64,000 nt of DNA from assembly GCF_024399475.1 (NCBI RefSeq), contig NZ_CP101620.1:620001-684000 (forward strand), in the 5' to 3' direction. The position numbers were made by a program, and so were the translations under genes. This document shows positions 9,864 to 21,510 of this stretch, one piece after another. The DNA comes from Allocoprobacillus halotolerans (GTDB lineage: Bacteria > Bacillota_I > Bacilli_A > Erysipelotrichales > Coprobacillaceae). The notes under the pieces are model-generated. The model did not search any database and had not been told where the DNA came from. It saw nothing but the letters and a program-made list of their open reading frames with translations. Every line of letters starts with the position of its first letter. The stretch's first letter is position 1.

Positions 9864-10231
9864 TTTTAATTTTCCTCCTCATTTAGTTTAGCAGTGTCAA
9901 AATATACATTTTATACTTAAACACTCTTTTATTTTTATATATAAACAAACTATTGTACATTTGTTTACAACCTTAATCATAATATTCTTGATGTGATATA
10001 TACATCTTTTGATTAATTACTTATCAATTTTAAAAACAAACTTCAATTCATAAAAAGATTGTGAATAATTATTTATATCCATAAAAGAATTATATTTAAT
10101 ATCCTTCCCAAATAATTATGTTAACTTATAAAGTTAATAATAAACTAAAATCAATACCACTTAATAAATATGTATATATATCAAAAAATATTTTTCTGAT
10201 AGCACAAATGTAGAAATGGAGTTATTTACTT
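9864..10231 (-). promoter_or_regulatory. Intergenic region upstream of ugd with an inverted repeat
   Basis: This 368-base AT-rich gap has no gene. TAAACAAA (9942-9949) and TTTGTTTA (9960-9967) form a perfect 8-bp inverted repeat with a 10-bp spacer, a plausible operator about 80 bases before the ugd start. The AT-only dyad TTAACTTATAAAGTTAA near 10127 may end the polysaccharide transcript, but no T-run follows. Confidence 0.4.
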
Positions 10232-10692
10232 TTATCTATATTTTTTAATTAGCTTAGCTGGTACTCCAGCATATAAACAATAACTTTCTGAAATATTTTC
10301 TGTAACTACTGAACCTGCTGCGATTACAACAAATTTGCCTGTTATTTTAACATCTCCAACTATAGTTGAATTTGCACATATCCAAACATCATCTCCAATA
10401 TATGTATTCATTAAAACATGTTTCTTTTTTTATTTATAATCCACTCATTAATATCATACCCCGATGATAATATTGTAACATTAGAAGATAGAGTAACTCT
10501 ATCACCTATTGTAATCGTACTTCCAGTTCTCCCCAACAATTTACAACCATCATTCAATTTTACATCTTTTCCAATAGTAATCGTGTTTGGATCTTTTACA
10601 GTAACTTTGCCAAAAACTCTCAAATTTGATCCACAAGAAAAAAATTTATTCATAAAAATTCTATTTTTAATAAATTTAATAACTTTTTTCAT
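10232..10692 (-). CDS. Hexapeptide-repeat acetyltransferase, frameshifted near 10425-10431
   Basis: Left-handed beta-helix acyltransferase of the LbH/WbbJ type. The first part has hexapeptide turns such as ITIGKDVKLNDGCKL and ITIGDRVTLSSNVTI. After a T7 run the protein continues in another frame with MNTYIGDDVWICANSTIVGD, VIAAGSVVTENI and AGVPAKLIKKYR, the normal end of maltose/galactoside-type acetyltransferases. One added base restores about 153 residues. It is the last gene of the polysaccharide operon and probably O-acetylates a sugar of the repeat unit. Confidence 0.75.
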
Positions 10693-10724
10693 TAATTATT
10701 TCATACTCCTTTACTAATAAATAA

Positions 10725-12243
10725 TTAAAATTTAAACTTCTTTAATGTTTCTTTAAATTTACTTTTAAATATTTTTAACTCCATATTATTTCTACAAAAT
10801 AAAATATTTATAATAATTGTTAATAATACAGTAAGTATACCTTTAAAAATGAAATCAACAAAATTATTCACTTTAAAGCATAATAAAATACTATCATTAA
10901 TTAAAAGAACAAGAAAAAATATAATTATATACTTTACATTTAAAATTAAAATTTTATTAAATGGAACTTTAAATTGATCCTTACATAAATAATAAATACC
11001 AAAAGGGAAATTACAAACTATTCTTGATATTAATGTTCCTAGGATAATTCCAAGTAATCCAAAATATTTAACAAATATTAGTGATAATAATACATTAATA
11101 ATAGCACCCAAAAAATATACACTTTTTATTTTTTAAAAACATCCGTGGTGTTTATAAATCCTGTTTGAGCATAAATTAATATATTTAGATATAAATCAAA
11201 TATTAAAACATATAAAATAATTTTTGATAAAAGATATTTTTTCCCAATCCATATAATTATAAAATCCTGCATTAACAATGCTACTCCAATAGACAATACT
11301 GATCCTATTAAATGATATAAAAATAAAACATTTTTATATAACAATACTTTATCTTTAGCATTAATTTTAGTTGTATGCATTCCTATACTACTTTCCATTG
11401 AATTATACAAATTCTTTGCTAATGATCTAATATTTTGAATAATCATCATGTAATTACTATAGTATCCTACCATCACGGTTCCTACAAATTTACTTATTAA
11501 AAAATTATCAGTCATTTCTATTAATGTGCTAGATATTCTTGTAATAGAAACATCTTTTACTTTATTGTAAATGTACACCTTTTTATCTTGATCTATTGTC
11601 TTTGAACTAATTAAAACCCATTTATACTCTTTTCTAAAATAAATCACTATATATATATTTGTAATAAGAGTTCCTAATAACATAAAAATAACATATATTA
11701 GATAACTCCCACCAAAAAACATTGCAACTATCTGCAACAGGGTCGAAACAACATAACCTAAAAGATTTCCCTTTTGAATTATTCTAATTTTTTGATCTGC
11801 ACGAATAACTGAGTTGTAAGGTCCAACTTGATAGGTTAATATTTTCGATAAAACAAAAAACATGTAATATACCATAAAAGATTTAAAATCTAAAATATCA
11901 GGAACAAAAAAAGTAATAAGAGGTATAATCATAATTGATGCGATAATAAGAATTAATATAATTATCCTAAATATTTTTTTGAATAATTAAAAACTGATCT
12001 AATTTCTTCTTTCTTATCCTGCGAAATTTCTTTAATCAAACAATATACTATTGCATCCCCAAGACCTAAATTGCTCAATGCCAATAGCCCAATTATACTA
12101 TTTAAAACAGCTGTAATCCCTAAAAAATAATCGCCTATTGTTTTAATAAATAATGTTCTAGATATTAGTCCAAATAAAAGGATAACTAAATCTGAAAACA
12201 AAAAAGTACTAAAATTTTTTAATATGTGTTTTTTTGAATTCAT
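10725..12243 (-). CDS. wzx: Wzx-type polysaccharide flippase, two frameshifts
   Basis: Three collinear pieces rebuild one MATE/MVF-superfamily flippase of about 505 residues. The N-terminus (SDLVILLFGLISRTLFIKTI, then LLALSNLGLGDAIVY) is typical of Firmicutes Wzx. The middle holds most membrane segments and the C-terminal third ends in a Lys-rich tail. Breaks lie at a T7 run (11974-11980) and a T6 run (11129-11134); one base added at each restores the frame. It would flip undecaprenyl-pyrophosphate-linked repeat units across the membrane. Start ATG 12243 overlaps the end of the preceding glycosyltransferase. Confidence 0.82.
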
Positions 12244-13270
12244 ACCATCTTCCTTGTCTTGAATGTAATGATAAAAATGCAAGAAAATATGCAATATCTA
12301 CCATTTTATATTTTAAAACATATAAGTACAGTTTATATTTCAAAGATAGACTTGGGGATATTGTTACTTTATGTATATCAAACATATCACAAAGCTTTTT
12401 TATATCTTTTCTTTTAAAGAAATAATGAATATTATTTTGTTTATTCGCATAATAATATTTCATTATATTAATTAAATATAAAAGTCTATATATATAAAAG
12501 GCTCTCTTTAAACACTCTTCTGTCAAATTTATTTTTTTCAAGAATTGTCAGCATATTTACTATCTTATTAACATAATTTGGATCAAATTTTCGAGTAGCT
12601 GATTGTTCAAACAACCTATAACCATATAATTCATCAGAAATGATTACCATTTTATTTATATAATAGGACAATTGATTAAGAAATAACAAATCTTCAGACA
12701 ACGAAAGGTCTCTATCAAAATAAATATGATTTTTTACAATAATTTCCTTCTTAAATATTTTTCCCCATACACACATACAAAAGGGATATTGGATATTATC
12801 TTTTAAAGTAGGAGTGAACATAAGTTCTCGATAATAATCTAATGTTTTAGCATCGTATGTCTGCATAGCAGGACCCTTATACAAAGATTTTTTTAATGTT
12901 TTATTAAATGTATAATATAAACAACCCGTAATATCAGAATTACATGTTTTTTGTACTTTCATTAATTTTTCTATTGTATTTTTTCTAAGCAATCATCAGA
13001 ATCTAAAAAAAACAGAAAATCACCTGTAGCATTTTGTATACCTATATTCCTTGCAATTGATACACCCTCATTCTTTTTATGTATCACTTTTATTAATTTA
13101 TAATTTTGTGTATATTCATCTAAAAAATTTTGAATATCGTATTCAGAACCATCATCTACAACTATTATTTCAATATTCGAATATGATTGATTGAGCGAAG
13201 AATCGATTGCTTCTTTAATATATATTTTTTTACCATTATATACCGGTATTATTATACTAACTTTTTCCAT
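12209..13270 (-). CDS. Family 2 glycosyltransferase, two frameshifts
   Basis: GT-A glycosyltransferase. It begins MEKVSIIIPVYNG, with VVDDGSEYD nucleotide-binding and LDSDDCLE metal-binding motifs. It continues after a shift at T6 (12979-12984) with a region containing SEDLLFLNQL, the ED motif of family 2 enzymes, and ends after a second shift at T7 (12532-12538). Restored length is about 350 residues. Its ATG at 13270 overlaps the previous stop (TAATG). It would add one sugar of the repeat unit; donor and linkage cannot be inferred. Confidence 0.8.
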
Positions 13271-14342
13271 TATTTCGTTAATTCCTTTATAAAATTTAAA
13301 TTTTCTAAAACTGTATCTGAATCCCATTTTCTCGAAAGTGGACAAAAAGCATTTATTCCATCATCATACATAACTACAAATTTTTTATATAATTTACTTT
13401 CATTTGCATAATTTTTTTGTGCAATCGCTTGCCTAATTTTACCTTCATCACCTGGTAGAAATTTATAGTGTTTTAATATAATCCCATACTGTGCAGTTAA
13501 ATCCTCCTCATACGGAAAAATATGATGTGATCCTATATTAAATCTTATATCAGTTTGATAAAATAAAGGGACCTTACATTGTAATGCATTTTCATCTTTA
13601 AATACCCTATTGATAAATCCTCCTGTAATCAGTTGTCTATCTTTATCATATATGTAATAATCACTATCCGTATCATAAAACACATATTCCTCCAAGAACT
13701 TTGACTTATCTAAATTACTATCTCCAAGGTTATTGTCAGGATACATTTCAAGCATTAATCCTTTAACAGAAAATATGTTTTTTTTAAATAATTTCTCCGT
13801 ATATTCATTTAAATCCATTTTTTTCAATTCTGGGTACCAAATAAACTCATCTGCATCAACCACTAAATACCATTGATTATCTCCTACATCAGATATCATC
13901 CTATTACACCAAGCACATTTTTTTGTGAATTATATTTATCCGTCGTTTGATACAATACTACATCATTTTGCTGCATCAAGAAATCTAAAGTTCCATCTGT
14001 TGAATTATTATCACAAATCAAAAAAAGCTTTATTCCTAAATTTCTATAATGGTCAAGAAACCATTTAATTCTTGTGATTTCATTTTTTAATGCACACACC
14101 ACTATTACTTGATGTTCCTCAATATTACTGACATTCTTAAGGATTTTAATATTTGAGTCAAAAAAAGAATTAATAGTTTCATAAATTAATTCATTATTTG
14201 AGTTAGCTATTAACAGTTTTGCTTTATGTAATAGTTCAGGAAATTCAGAGCTTATAGATGTAAAGCTTTTTAATTTTTGTAATTCTTTCTTTTTATTCTT
14301 GTAACCAAGTATATAACCTAAATAATACTTGATTGTACACAT
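13270..14342 (-). CDS. Glycosyltransferase family 2-like (DUF23/GT92-like), one frameshift
   Basis: An approximately 358-residue protein broken at T7 (13918-13924). The first part has VVCALKNEITRIKWFLDHY and LICDNNSTDGTLDFL, the start typical of the Glyco_tranf_2_4/GT92 group. With one base added it runs KKCAWCNRMISDVGDNQWYL into VVDADEFIWYP, containing the DxD-type metal site. A histidine-rich segment near GSHHIFPYEED follows. GGAG precedes ATG 14342. It is an internal gene of the polysaccharide operon, immediately after the polymerase. Confidence 0.75.
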
Positions 14343-14477
14343 TGTTTTGACTCCAAAAAATTTTGTATATCTATCATTAATCTTTCTAATAATGTTAATT
14401 TTTTTTATTGAATTTTTTCATAATAAACCTCGTATTTAAATTAATATCGCTTTAAAGTAAAATAACATAAAATAAGT

Positions 14478-15725
14478 TTACTGTTTACTGAGAATATCCA
14501 TGTTGATAATAGCCATAAACATCATTGGCAATATCATATAACTAAAAAATGGTTCCTTAATCTCAATAATAAACATTATTGCTAGTATAAAGAAATAAAA
14601 GATTTTATTTTTTAATTTATTCTCTATTATTGGTAATAAATAAAGCTGCAAGAAACTTATATAATAAGCAATACTACCAAATAATCCTAAAGCAAAGAAC
14701 TTTTGCCAATACCCAGAATCATTTTGAAATTTTGTACCCAATTGTGATATACCTTTAGTAACAGAGGTTCCAAATAAAGTTTCTAATGTCAAAGCTGGTT
14801 TATCCATTTTACTAAGTACATCAAAAGTTTGCGATCCCTCTCCTAAATTAAACAATCCATAAAACAATTCTAAAGACCTATTAACAATTCTTCCTATCAA
14901 CTCTGGTTTAAATAAATATACTATTAAAAACAAAAAAATCGTTATTATAATAATTTTAGGAATCACTTTACGCATATCATATAAAATATTATCTCTTTTT
15001 TCAGTAATCAGCCAAAAAATTAATAACGCTACTGCGCAGTAAAATCCTGTTCTCCCACTTATTGCTTCAGCTATCATTATTATCAAGTATTTAACAAAAA
15101 AGTTAGATACCGTTATTTTTCCTTTTAGCATCATAAATAGTAATAATACTTGACTTGAAAATAAAACAATAGATCCAGCAGCCCCTACAACACCTATCCC
15201 AATGCCCTTCACACTAGCTGAAATATAAAATAAATATTCCTTATCATAAGAATAATATAATGATAATAAAGACTTTACTGGGTCTAAAAATAATGAAGAA
15301 ATAACGATAATACTTTGTGCTATTGCAACAGAACTAATAGTACGTTCAAAATTTTCACTATTTTTAAAAACCATAATAATAAATATTGGCATAACAAATA
15401 AATATAACATACTAACAATTAATTCTTTTGAAAACATATAAGACGATGATGAATTATAAACATAAAATATTTCTCTATACAATAACCCAGATGCCCAAAA
15501 AAAGCCTAAAGCAACATAAATTATATAATGTTTAATACCTATCTTATTTAAAATCGAACGCACTTCACACAAATGTAAAAATAAATATATAATTACAATA
15601 ACAAAAATATATTTTGTCAAATCAATATTAAATATTCTTATTTTAAAAAGTAAAATAAAAAAAACTATCCAAAGTATTATTTGTTTAATAATTTTAATAT
15701 CTATTTTAGTATTTAATAATTTCAT
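14478..15725 (-). CDS. wzy: Wzy-type polysaccharide polymerase
   Basis: A 415-residue integral membrane protein with about ten to eleven hydrophobic segments and a large extracytoplasmic loop (about residues 270-340, around GSQTFDVLSKMDKPALTLET), the topology of O-antigen/capsule polymerases. Sequence conservation in this family is too low for a motif-based call. The assignment rests on topology and position between glycosyltransferase genes and a Wzx flippase. It would link repeat units on the outer face of the membrane. This is one of the few unbroken genes in the operon. Confidence 0.75.
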   Translation of the reverse strand: MKLLNTKIDIKIIKQIILWIVFFILLFKIRIFNIDLTKYIFVIVIIYLFLHLCEVRSILNKIGIKHYIIYVALGFFWASGLLYREIFYVYNSSSSYMFSKELIVSMLYLFVMPIFIIMVFKNSENFERTISSVAIAQSIIVISSLFLDPVKSLLSLYYSYDKEYLFYISASVKGIGIGVVGAAGSIVLFSSQVLLLFMMLKGKITVSNFFVKYLIIMIAEAISGRTGFYCAVALLIFWLITEKRDNILYDMRKVIPKIIIITIFLFLIVYLFKPELIGRIVNRSLELFYGLFNLGEGSQTFDVLSKMDKPALTLETLFGTSVTKGISQLGTKFQNDSGYWQKFFALGLFGSIAYYISFLQLYLLPIIENKLKNKIFYFFILAIMFIIEIKEPFFSYMILPMMFMAIINMDILSKQ

Positions 15726-15728
15726 CTT

Positions 15729-16681
15729 TTATCCCCAACTGTCATTTTTATTTTTTCCAATTGCTGCTTTAAAATACCAAGTAGCTCTATTATACAATGC
15801 TCTAATACCACCCTTTTTATAATTTTTTAATACTCCTTTTAAATGGGATTTTATATAAGTTTCTCTGTTTAATTCTCCTATATTGTAAGGTGATTGCTTA
15901 TAACATTTATACCATTCATCAGCACATTTAATATATGTATATCGCCAAGGTTTTCCTCCTGTTGCATAATGAATAATAATTGCGTTATCAACTAATTCTT
16001 TATTACTCTTATAAGATGTATTATACAATTTATTTACTTTGTCTATAGGAAATGATTTTTTTCTACTCCTAATAATTTATTAGCAATACAATTATACTCA
16101 ATTGGCAAGAAAACCATTTTATCTTTAAACAATAAGTTAAATGTTTGTTGGTCCATACTGCCTCTATCTCCTAACGATTTTCTTGTTTTCATCAATAAAT
16201 TTGACATGTTTTTTTCTCTCATTAATTTTGCATTAAACAACATAACACCAGCATTTATTAATCTTCTATCATCAAAAACCATATCTAGCGAAGGAACTCC
16301 CCCGATATAATTGTCTCCTAAATTAATAAGATATAATTTTGTTAAATCACCACGCACATATATATCACCATCGAGGTATATCAATTTATCATATTTCTTT
16401 ATATAGTCACATATATTAAATTTTAATAAACATGCAATTGGTATGTGACTAAGTTGTTTTATATCTTTATACATTTCTAAAGAAACATTAATCACTTCTA
16501 TTTTTACGCTTTCTTTTTCTACTAATTTTAATCTTTTCTCATCTTCTTTATCACATTCTGCCATAACAACAAAGATATGGTATTTTGTATCTTTATTTTT
16601 ATTCTGTATTAAGGAGTATATTGCTACTCCTGTTTGCATTATAAAATTTTTATCTGCAATAAACACTATTGGTATAATCAT
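15729..16681 (-). CDS. Family 8 glycosyltransferase, one frameshift
   Basis: LgtC-like GT8 enzyme. The N-terminus has IVFIADKNFIMQTGVAIYSL, the metal-binding DxD is in KLIYLDGDIYVRGDL, and the acceptor-side segment INAGVMLFN is conserved. At a T7 run (16056-16062) the frame breaks. With one base added it continues GVEKKSFPIDKVNKLYN into IIIHYATGGKPWRY, the GT8 C-terminal motif. Restored length is about 317 residues. Retaining galactosyl- or glucosyltransfer is typical of the family; the substrate here is unknown. Confidence 0.85.
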
Positions 16682-17686
16682 CTATTTTTTCCTCCACTCA
16701 ATATTATGTTTTATGTTTTTTCTTTTTACCCATATTTTATACATTAATTTTGTGTTAAATGTGCATAATATAGATAATAATTTTATTTTTAAATTATTTT
16801 TTGAAAATAAAGTATTTTTAAGATAAAAAAATTTATTATTTTCTAACTTTAATTTCAATTGATTATTAATTAATTTATCAGAACGTGAACCTAAAAGTCT
16901 CATTCTTTCAGTTAGAATATTGTATGAAGTAATTCCAGTCAAAATTTTATTTTTTTAGAAAAAAATCATACTGCTCTAATCTATTAATAATAGCACCTTC
17001 TATTAATTTTCCTTTTAAATTATCATCATGCATGATACTATCACTTCTATTTGATTGATAATAATATAAAGGTAAATCTACAGTTATTATTTTTTTGCAT
17101 TCCACAGTACCCTATATATAGTTGCATTATCTTCACTTAGCCTATTATTTGGGAATAGTATATCTTCAAACAATTTTTTTCTGTATAATTTAGCTTGGGA
17201 AACACCTGAAGATGATCCAAATCCGCCAGAAAAACTTTTATATAAGTAAGATTCATTATCATATATTTCCTTTTTATAAGTTTTATTGTATTCTATTTTT
17301 ATTTGATTTTCATTTTTAAAAGCAAAAATATCAGAAGTAACAACATCCGCATCATTATTTTCTAATTCTTTAAGAAGTATCTCAATAAATCTATTATTAA
17401 TCATATCGTCACTATCTAAAAAAGTTATAATATTGCTCTTCGATTCTTTCAATAAAGTGTTTCTTGCAGTCGATAGATCAGGCTTGTTTTGTTCAATGAT
17501 TCGTATTCTTGGATCTATTTTCTCCCACTTTTTAATAATTTCATAAGTATTATCATTGGAAGGCTGCCAAACTAATAATATTTCCAAATTTCGATAACTT
17601 TGACTTAATACTGATTTTAAACATCTATCAATATATTTTTCAACTTTATATACTGGTATTAATACTGAAATTAATTGTTTTTCCAT
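16682..17686 (-). CDS. Family 2 glycosyltransferase, two frameshifts
   Basis: It starts MEKQLISVLIPVYKVEKYI, with the DxD region FLDSDDMINNRFIE and the ED motif RLSEDNATIYR. The frame breaks at T7 (17090-17096). The bridging sequence IITVDLPLYYYQSNRSDSIM is readable after adding one base. A second break at T7 (16950-16956) leads into the tail LTGITSYNILTERMRLLG. Restored length is about 335 residues. A promoter-like sequence lies upstream (17729-17756), so this gene may begin a sub-transcript of the operon. Confidence 0.82.
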
Positions 17687-17994
17687 TATTCCACACCTTT
17701 CTTATTGATTATAAATTTTCAATATCTATTTATATTGTATTCAGGTTGTTGTCTAACTCTTTTGTTCATACCAAACACTTTTAAATATCTCAACATTACC
17801 AGTGCTAGATACTATCCCTAATATTTGTATTATTCATTTTTACTTTTAACTTCATATATTTATACTGGTTTAATAAGAATACTGAATTAAATTTCTGAAA
17901 ATCATTAATCTAGTTAATGTTAAAATATTGTTACAAAATTTTCGTAATATGCAATATTTATAAATTAAATTCTTTGCAGTATCATTAATAAATA
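17687..17994 (-). promoter_or_regulatory. Intergenic gap with a possible internal promoter
   Basis: This 308-base AT-rich stretch has no open frame with homology that I recognise. On the minus strand TTAGAC (17751-17756) and TATAAA (17729-17734) are 16 bp apart, about 40 bases before the next glycosyltransferase start. It is the only large gap inside the polysaccharide operon. Confidence 0.4.
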
Positions 17995-19047
17995 TCATTT
18001 AGATACTTTTTTACTTTTTAAAATAGAATTATATATATTTTTTAATTCACCCATATATTCATTTATATTTTCTATTTTTCTTGCCTTATTTAATGCATTT
18101 ATATGCTTTTCGTTATAATATTCTTGATTATTCAGTAGTTTTTCTAATTCGGTTATATAATCATCATCAGTCAAACAAATTTTACCTACCTCATTATCTA
18201 CTATATTAACTAAGCCTCCAACAGGAGTCGATAAAACCGGTTTACCTAAAGCAAGAGACTCAATAGCCATTAAACCAAATCCTTCCCATTGAGAGGTTAT
18301 ACACATAATCTTAGAATTGTTTATAAAATCAAATCTATTTTTTGAAAACCTTTAAGATAAACATTATTCTTTAAATCATGCTCAATAATATAATTTTCAC
18401 ATACGCCTCTTAATTCACCATCACCTACAACTACTACTTTTATAGTCGGATATATTTTTTTAAATTTGAAATAATGTTTAGAAATCTTAATGGATTTTTT
18501 GATTGGGTTAATCTTCCTAAAAAATAATATCAAAATCATTTTCCTTTTCTATTTTTTCAGGTTTTATTTGCGTCAAGTCAACAGGATTAGAAATAACCTT
18601 GTAATTTCTAATCTTATTGTTATATTTATATTCATCAAAAATACTTGAAGATACTCCAAGAACTATATCAAAATATTTTAAAGAGTATTTATAAGCTAAA
18701 GATTTAATATTTCTACTCTGAATCCATAAAGGATTATGATGAAGATGTGATATAATTGGAATCTTCTTTGTAACCAACGCCGCTAAAATACTCGCAGTAA
18801 AATCATGGCAGTGTATAACATCCGGATTTAAATTTGAAATTGCTTTCTTTAATGTTAAATAATTCAGTTTATCTACTAAATAATAATTAATATCATTCTC
18901 TTTCAAAATTTCTTCAATTGGTCCTTCAATAGCTAAGTAAATCATATTGTAATTGATATTATTTTTTAATTTATTTATGATTGTTATAACTACATTTTCT
19001 GCTCCAGAATATGAATTAGTATTTAGGATATGTACCACATTAATCAT
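17995..19047 (-). CDS. Family 4 glycosyltransferase, three frameshifts
   Basis: GT-B enzyme. The N-terminal domain begins MINVVHILNTNSYSGAENVV and contains NPDVIHCHDFTAS. The C-terminal domain has VVVVGDGELRG and the family 4 signature SQWEGFGLMAIESLALGKPV. Breaks lie at A6 (18519-18524), T7 (18455-18461) and T6 (18338-18343); adding one base at each gives a continuous protein of about 350 residues through LGRLTQSKNPLRFLN and KGFQKNRFDFINN. Its start overlaps the stop of the next upstream glycosyltransferase by 8 bases. Confidence 0.83.
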
Positions 19048-20199
19048 GAAAAATATCTCCTTTTAAATACATTTTTTTCATTTTTTCACTAATTTGTTTA
19101 ACACTATATTTTTTTGACTCAATAATATTTAATTTACTAAATTTATCTTTAATTTCTTCATCAATACTTATAATTACATCTACAAAATTCATATATCCAT
19201 TAGGATTACATAATATTGAATTTGTTCCCTGAGTTATCAGATCAATATTTCCTCTAATTCTACTTGCTATACAAGGTAATCCACATGCCATTGCTTCCAT
19301 TAAAGCAACTGATAGCCCTTCTCTCTTTGAAGGAAAAACAAAGATATCACATGACTTCATAATCTTAATCACATCACTTCTATACCCTAAAAGATGCAAT
19401 CTATTTTCTACATGTAATTCTTTAGCAAGTTGTTCATGTTGTTCTTTTAATGGACCTCTTCCACAAATAACATAATGTACATTACTTGGTAACTCAGGTA
19501 ATGATTGAATAATCACTTTATGATTCTTATTATCATTGAGTTCCCCAACCGAAAGGAGTAATGTTGAATCACTTGGTATATTGAGTTCTTTGCATAATTC
19601 TTCTTTATTACCTTGAATAGAACTAATCTTATCTATATTAATCCCTACTCCAGGAACGTATTCTACCGTTCCATTTTTTCTTAATTTAAAATTATTTGCT
19701 GCTGCATAGTCTTCTTTATTAATAGTAATAAGTGTATCAGTATACTTTGCACCATATCTTTCAATATTTCTAAATAAAAATTCTTTAAAGGATTATTACC
19801 TTTAAAGAAATGAAAACCATGTGCCGTATAAATCATTCTACATTTATTGAATATCTCACTATGTTTGAATGCAATTCTTGTTATTAAACTTGAAATAGGT
19901 GTATGTGTATGAACAAGATCATATTGTCTTTCATTCATTAATTTTTTCATTTGTTTGTATGATTTGATATGATTACCAATTTTAAACATACTTCTTTCAA
20001 AATCCACTTGATACATATGAACATTTAATTCATTTAACGTATCTTTAAGTAAAGTGATTTTTTCATCAGACCATACAGAATAATCATTAAAATTACTTGC
20101 TACATCTACTTCATAGCCAAGTTCTATTAGAATATTGATATTATTCATATTAAACTGCCCTATCATTGATGGAACAGTTGCTGTCATCAAAGCTCTCAT
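19040..20199 (-). CDS. Family 4 glycosyltransferase, one frameshift
   Basis: GT-B enzyme beginning [20 protein letters not shown], with DLVHTHTPISSLITR and YTAHGFHFFKGNNPLKN, the EpsD/PglA-type N-terminal domain. At an A5 run (19776-19780) the frame changes. With one base added it continues FLFRNIERYGAKYTDTLITI into LLSVGELNDNKNHKVIIQSL, VICGRGPLKEQ and the donor-binding FPSKREGLSVALMEAMACGL. Restored length is about 387 residues. As in PglA systems it lies next to the PglC/PglD-like genes and may add the second sugar. Confidence 0.84.
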
Positions 20200-20915
20200 T
20201 GGTCTAGCCTCCTTAATGGCATTCCTACATATTTCCCAGGTCTCTCTATATGTTTAATAATTGTTGTTCCTGCACCAACAATAACATCATCATATATATT
20301 GATATTATTGATAACTGAACTTCCTATTCCTACCCATGTTCTCTTTCCTATATGTACGCCTCCTGCTATGTGTACTCCAGGTGAAACATGAACACAATCT
20401 TCTACAATACAATCATGATCTACACTTGCTGAAGTATTGATAATACAATTTTTTCCTACTTTTGTTCCAGCGTTAATAACTGCATTTGCTACAAATACAG
20501 TTCCTTCTCCAATTTCAACTGTTTCATCTATCACTGCTGATGGATGAATAAGAATTGGTAATTTGATATCTCTTTCTTTAAGTTTTTTAAACACTTTTTC
20601 TCTAATTTCATTATTTCCAATTGCTATAAAGAAGTCTGCATCTTTTTCTCTTTGATGTATTTCATCTATATCATCTGTCGTTCCAACAATAGAGTAAGTT
20701 CCTAATTGTCCTTTAGTAGAATCATCTAAGAAATAAATTTTTTTATATCCATTTTTCTTAGCTATATCCGCTACAACTTTTCCATGTCCGCCAGCACCAA
20801 TAATGTAAATTGTTTTATTATATCCATTCATAAATTTATCTAATTCTTCTGCCGTTAAATCATTTTTTAGAATATCTTTTAGAGAATGTCCTAATCCTTT
20901 TCTTCTAGTTACCAC
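20196..20915 (-). CDS. PglD/NeuD-like sugar-amine N-acetyltransferase
   Basis: A 239-residue protein with the nucleotide-sugar binding N-terminus [17 protein letters not shown] and a left-handed beta-helix. It keeps the PglD general-base histidine in SASVDHDC and the C-terminal [17 protein letters not shown]. PglD acetylates the 4-amino group of UDP-4-amino-trideoxy sugars using acetyl-CoA. The start appears to be GTG 20915, with GGAGGAG lying inside the end of the phosphoglycosyltransferase gene. This gives a 28-residue N-terminal extension before the usual PglD start, which may be an added segment. No good ribosome site precedes the internal ATG at 20831. Confidence 0.85.
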   Translation of the reverse strand: MVTRRKGLGHSLKDILKNDLTAEELDKFMNGYNKTIYIIGAGGHGKVVADIAKKNGYKKIYFLDDSTKGQLGTYSIVGTTDDIDEIHQREKDADFFIAIGNNEIREKVFKKLKERDIKLPILIHPSAVIDETVEIGEGTVFVANAVINAGTKVGKNCIINTSASVDHDCIVEDCVHVSPGVHIAGGVHIGKRTWVGIGSSVINNINIYDDVIVGAGTTIIKHIERPGKYVGMPLRRLDQ

Positions 20916-21510
20916 CTTTAAACTCCTCCATTGTTACAGAAGTATCACTTGATATTCCTTCTTTTTTAACTACTGATAATACAGTCATAAAGATAATTTT
21001 TATATCTAATAAAAAAGAATACTTTTGTGTGTATTCTACATCTAACTTAAATTTATCTTCCCAACTGATTGTATTTCTTCCGTTCACTTGTGCCCAACCA
21101 GTTAATCCTGGTCTTACATCATGCCTATGCTTTTGAAAATCATTATATAAAGGTAAATATTCTACTAATAAAGGTCTTGGTCCTACAATACTCATATCTC
21201 CTTTTAAGATATTAAATAATTCAGGTAATTCATCTAATGATGTTGAACGAAGCTTTTTACCAAATGAAGTTAATCTTATTTCATCAGGTAACAGATTACC
21301 TTCTTCATCTGTTTCACTTGTCATACTTCTAAACTTATACATCTTAAATATCTTTTCATCTTTTCCAGGTCTTTCTTGACAAAAGATTACTGGACTTCCA
21401 AGTTTTGTTCTTACAAGTATTGCAACTATGATATAGATTGGACTTAATACAATAATAGCTATTAATGAAAGAATAAAATCAAAAAATCTCTTAAAGAAAT
21501 GTCTATACAT
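20905..21510 (-). CDS. PglC-like initiating phosphoglycosyltransferase
   Basis: A 201-residue monotopic sugar transferase. One N-terminal hydrophobic re-entrant helix ([20 protein letters not shown]), the [20 protein letters not shown] segment, and the catalytic acid pair in [12 protein letters not shown] place it in the small PglC/WcaJ C-domain class. The signature [16 protein letters not shown] follows. It would transfer a sugar-1-phosphate to undecaprenyl phosphate, committing the first sugar. Grouping with PglD- and PglE-like genes suggests a diNAc-bacillosamine-type first sugar. Confidence 0.92.
   Translation of the reverse strand: MYRHFFKRFFDFILSLIAIIVLSPIYIIVAILVRTKLGSPVIFCQERPGKDEKIFKMYKFRSMTSETDEEGNLLPDEIRLTSFGKKLRSTSLDELPELFNILKGDMSIVGPRPLLVEYLPLYNDFQKHRHDVRPGLTGWAQVNGRNTISWEDKFKLDVEYTQKYSFLLDIKIIFMTVLSVVKKEGISSDTSVTMEEFKGGN

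Noticed and set aside
10121-10145. Strong terminator for the polysaccharide operon at the TTAACTT/AAGTTAA dyad
   Set aside because: The stem is A/T only and no T-run follows on the minus strand, so it is not listed as a separate terminator.
10232-20199. Polysaccharide operon as truly degenerate pseudogenes
   Set aside because: Each break is a single-base indel in a homopolymer with full conservation on both sides, and the same pattern hits housekeeping genes elsewhere in the window.
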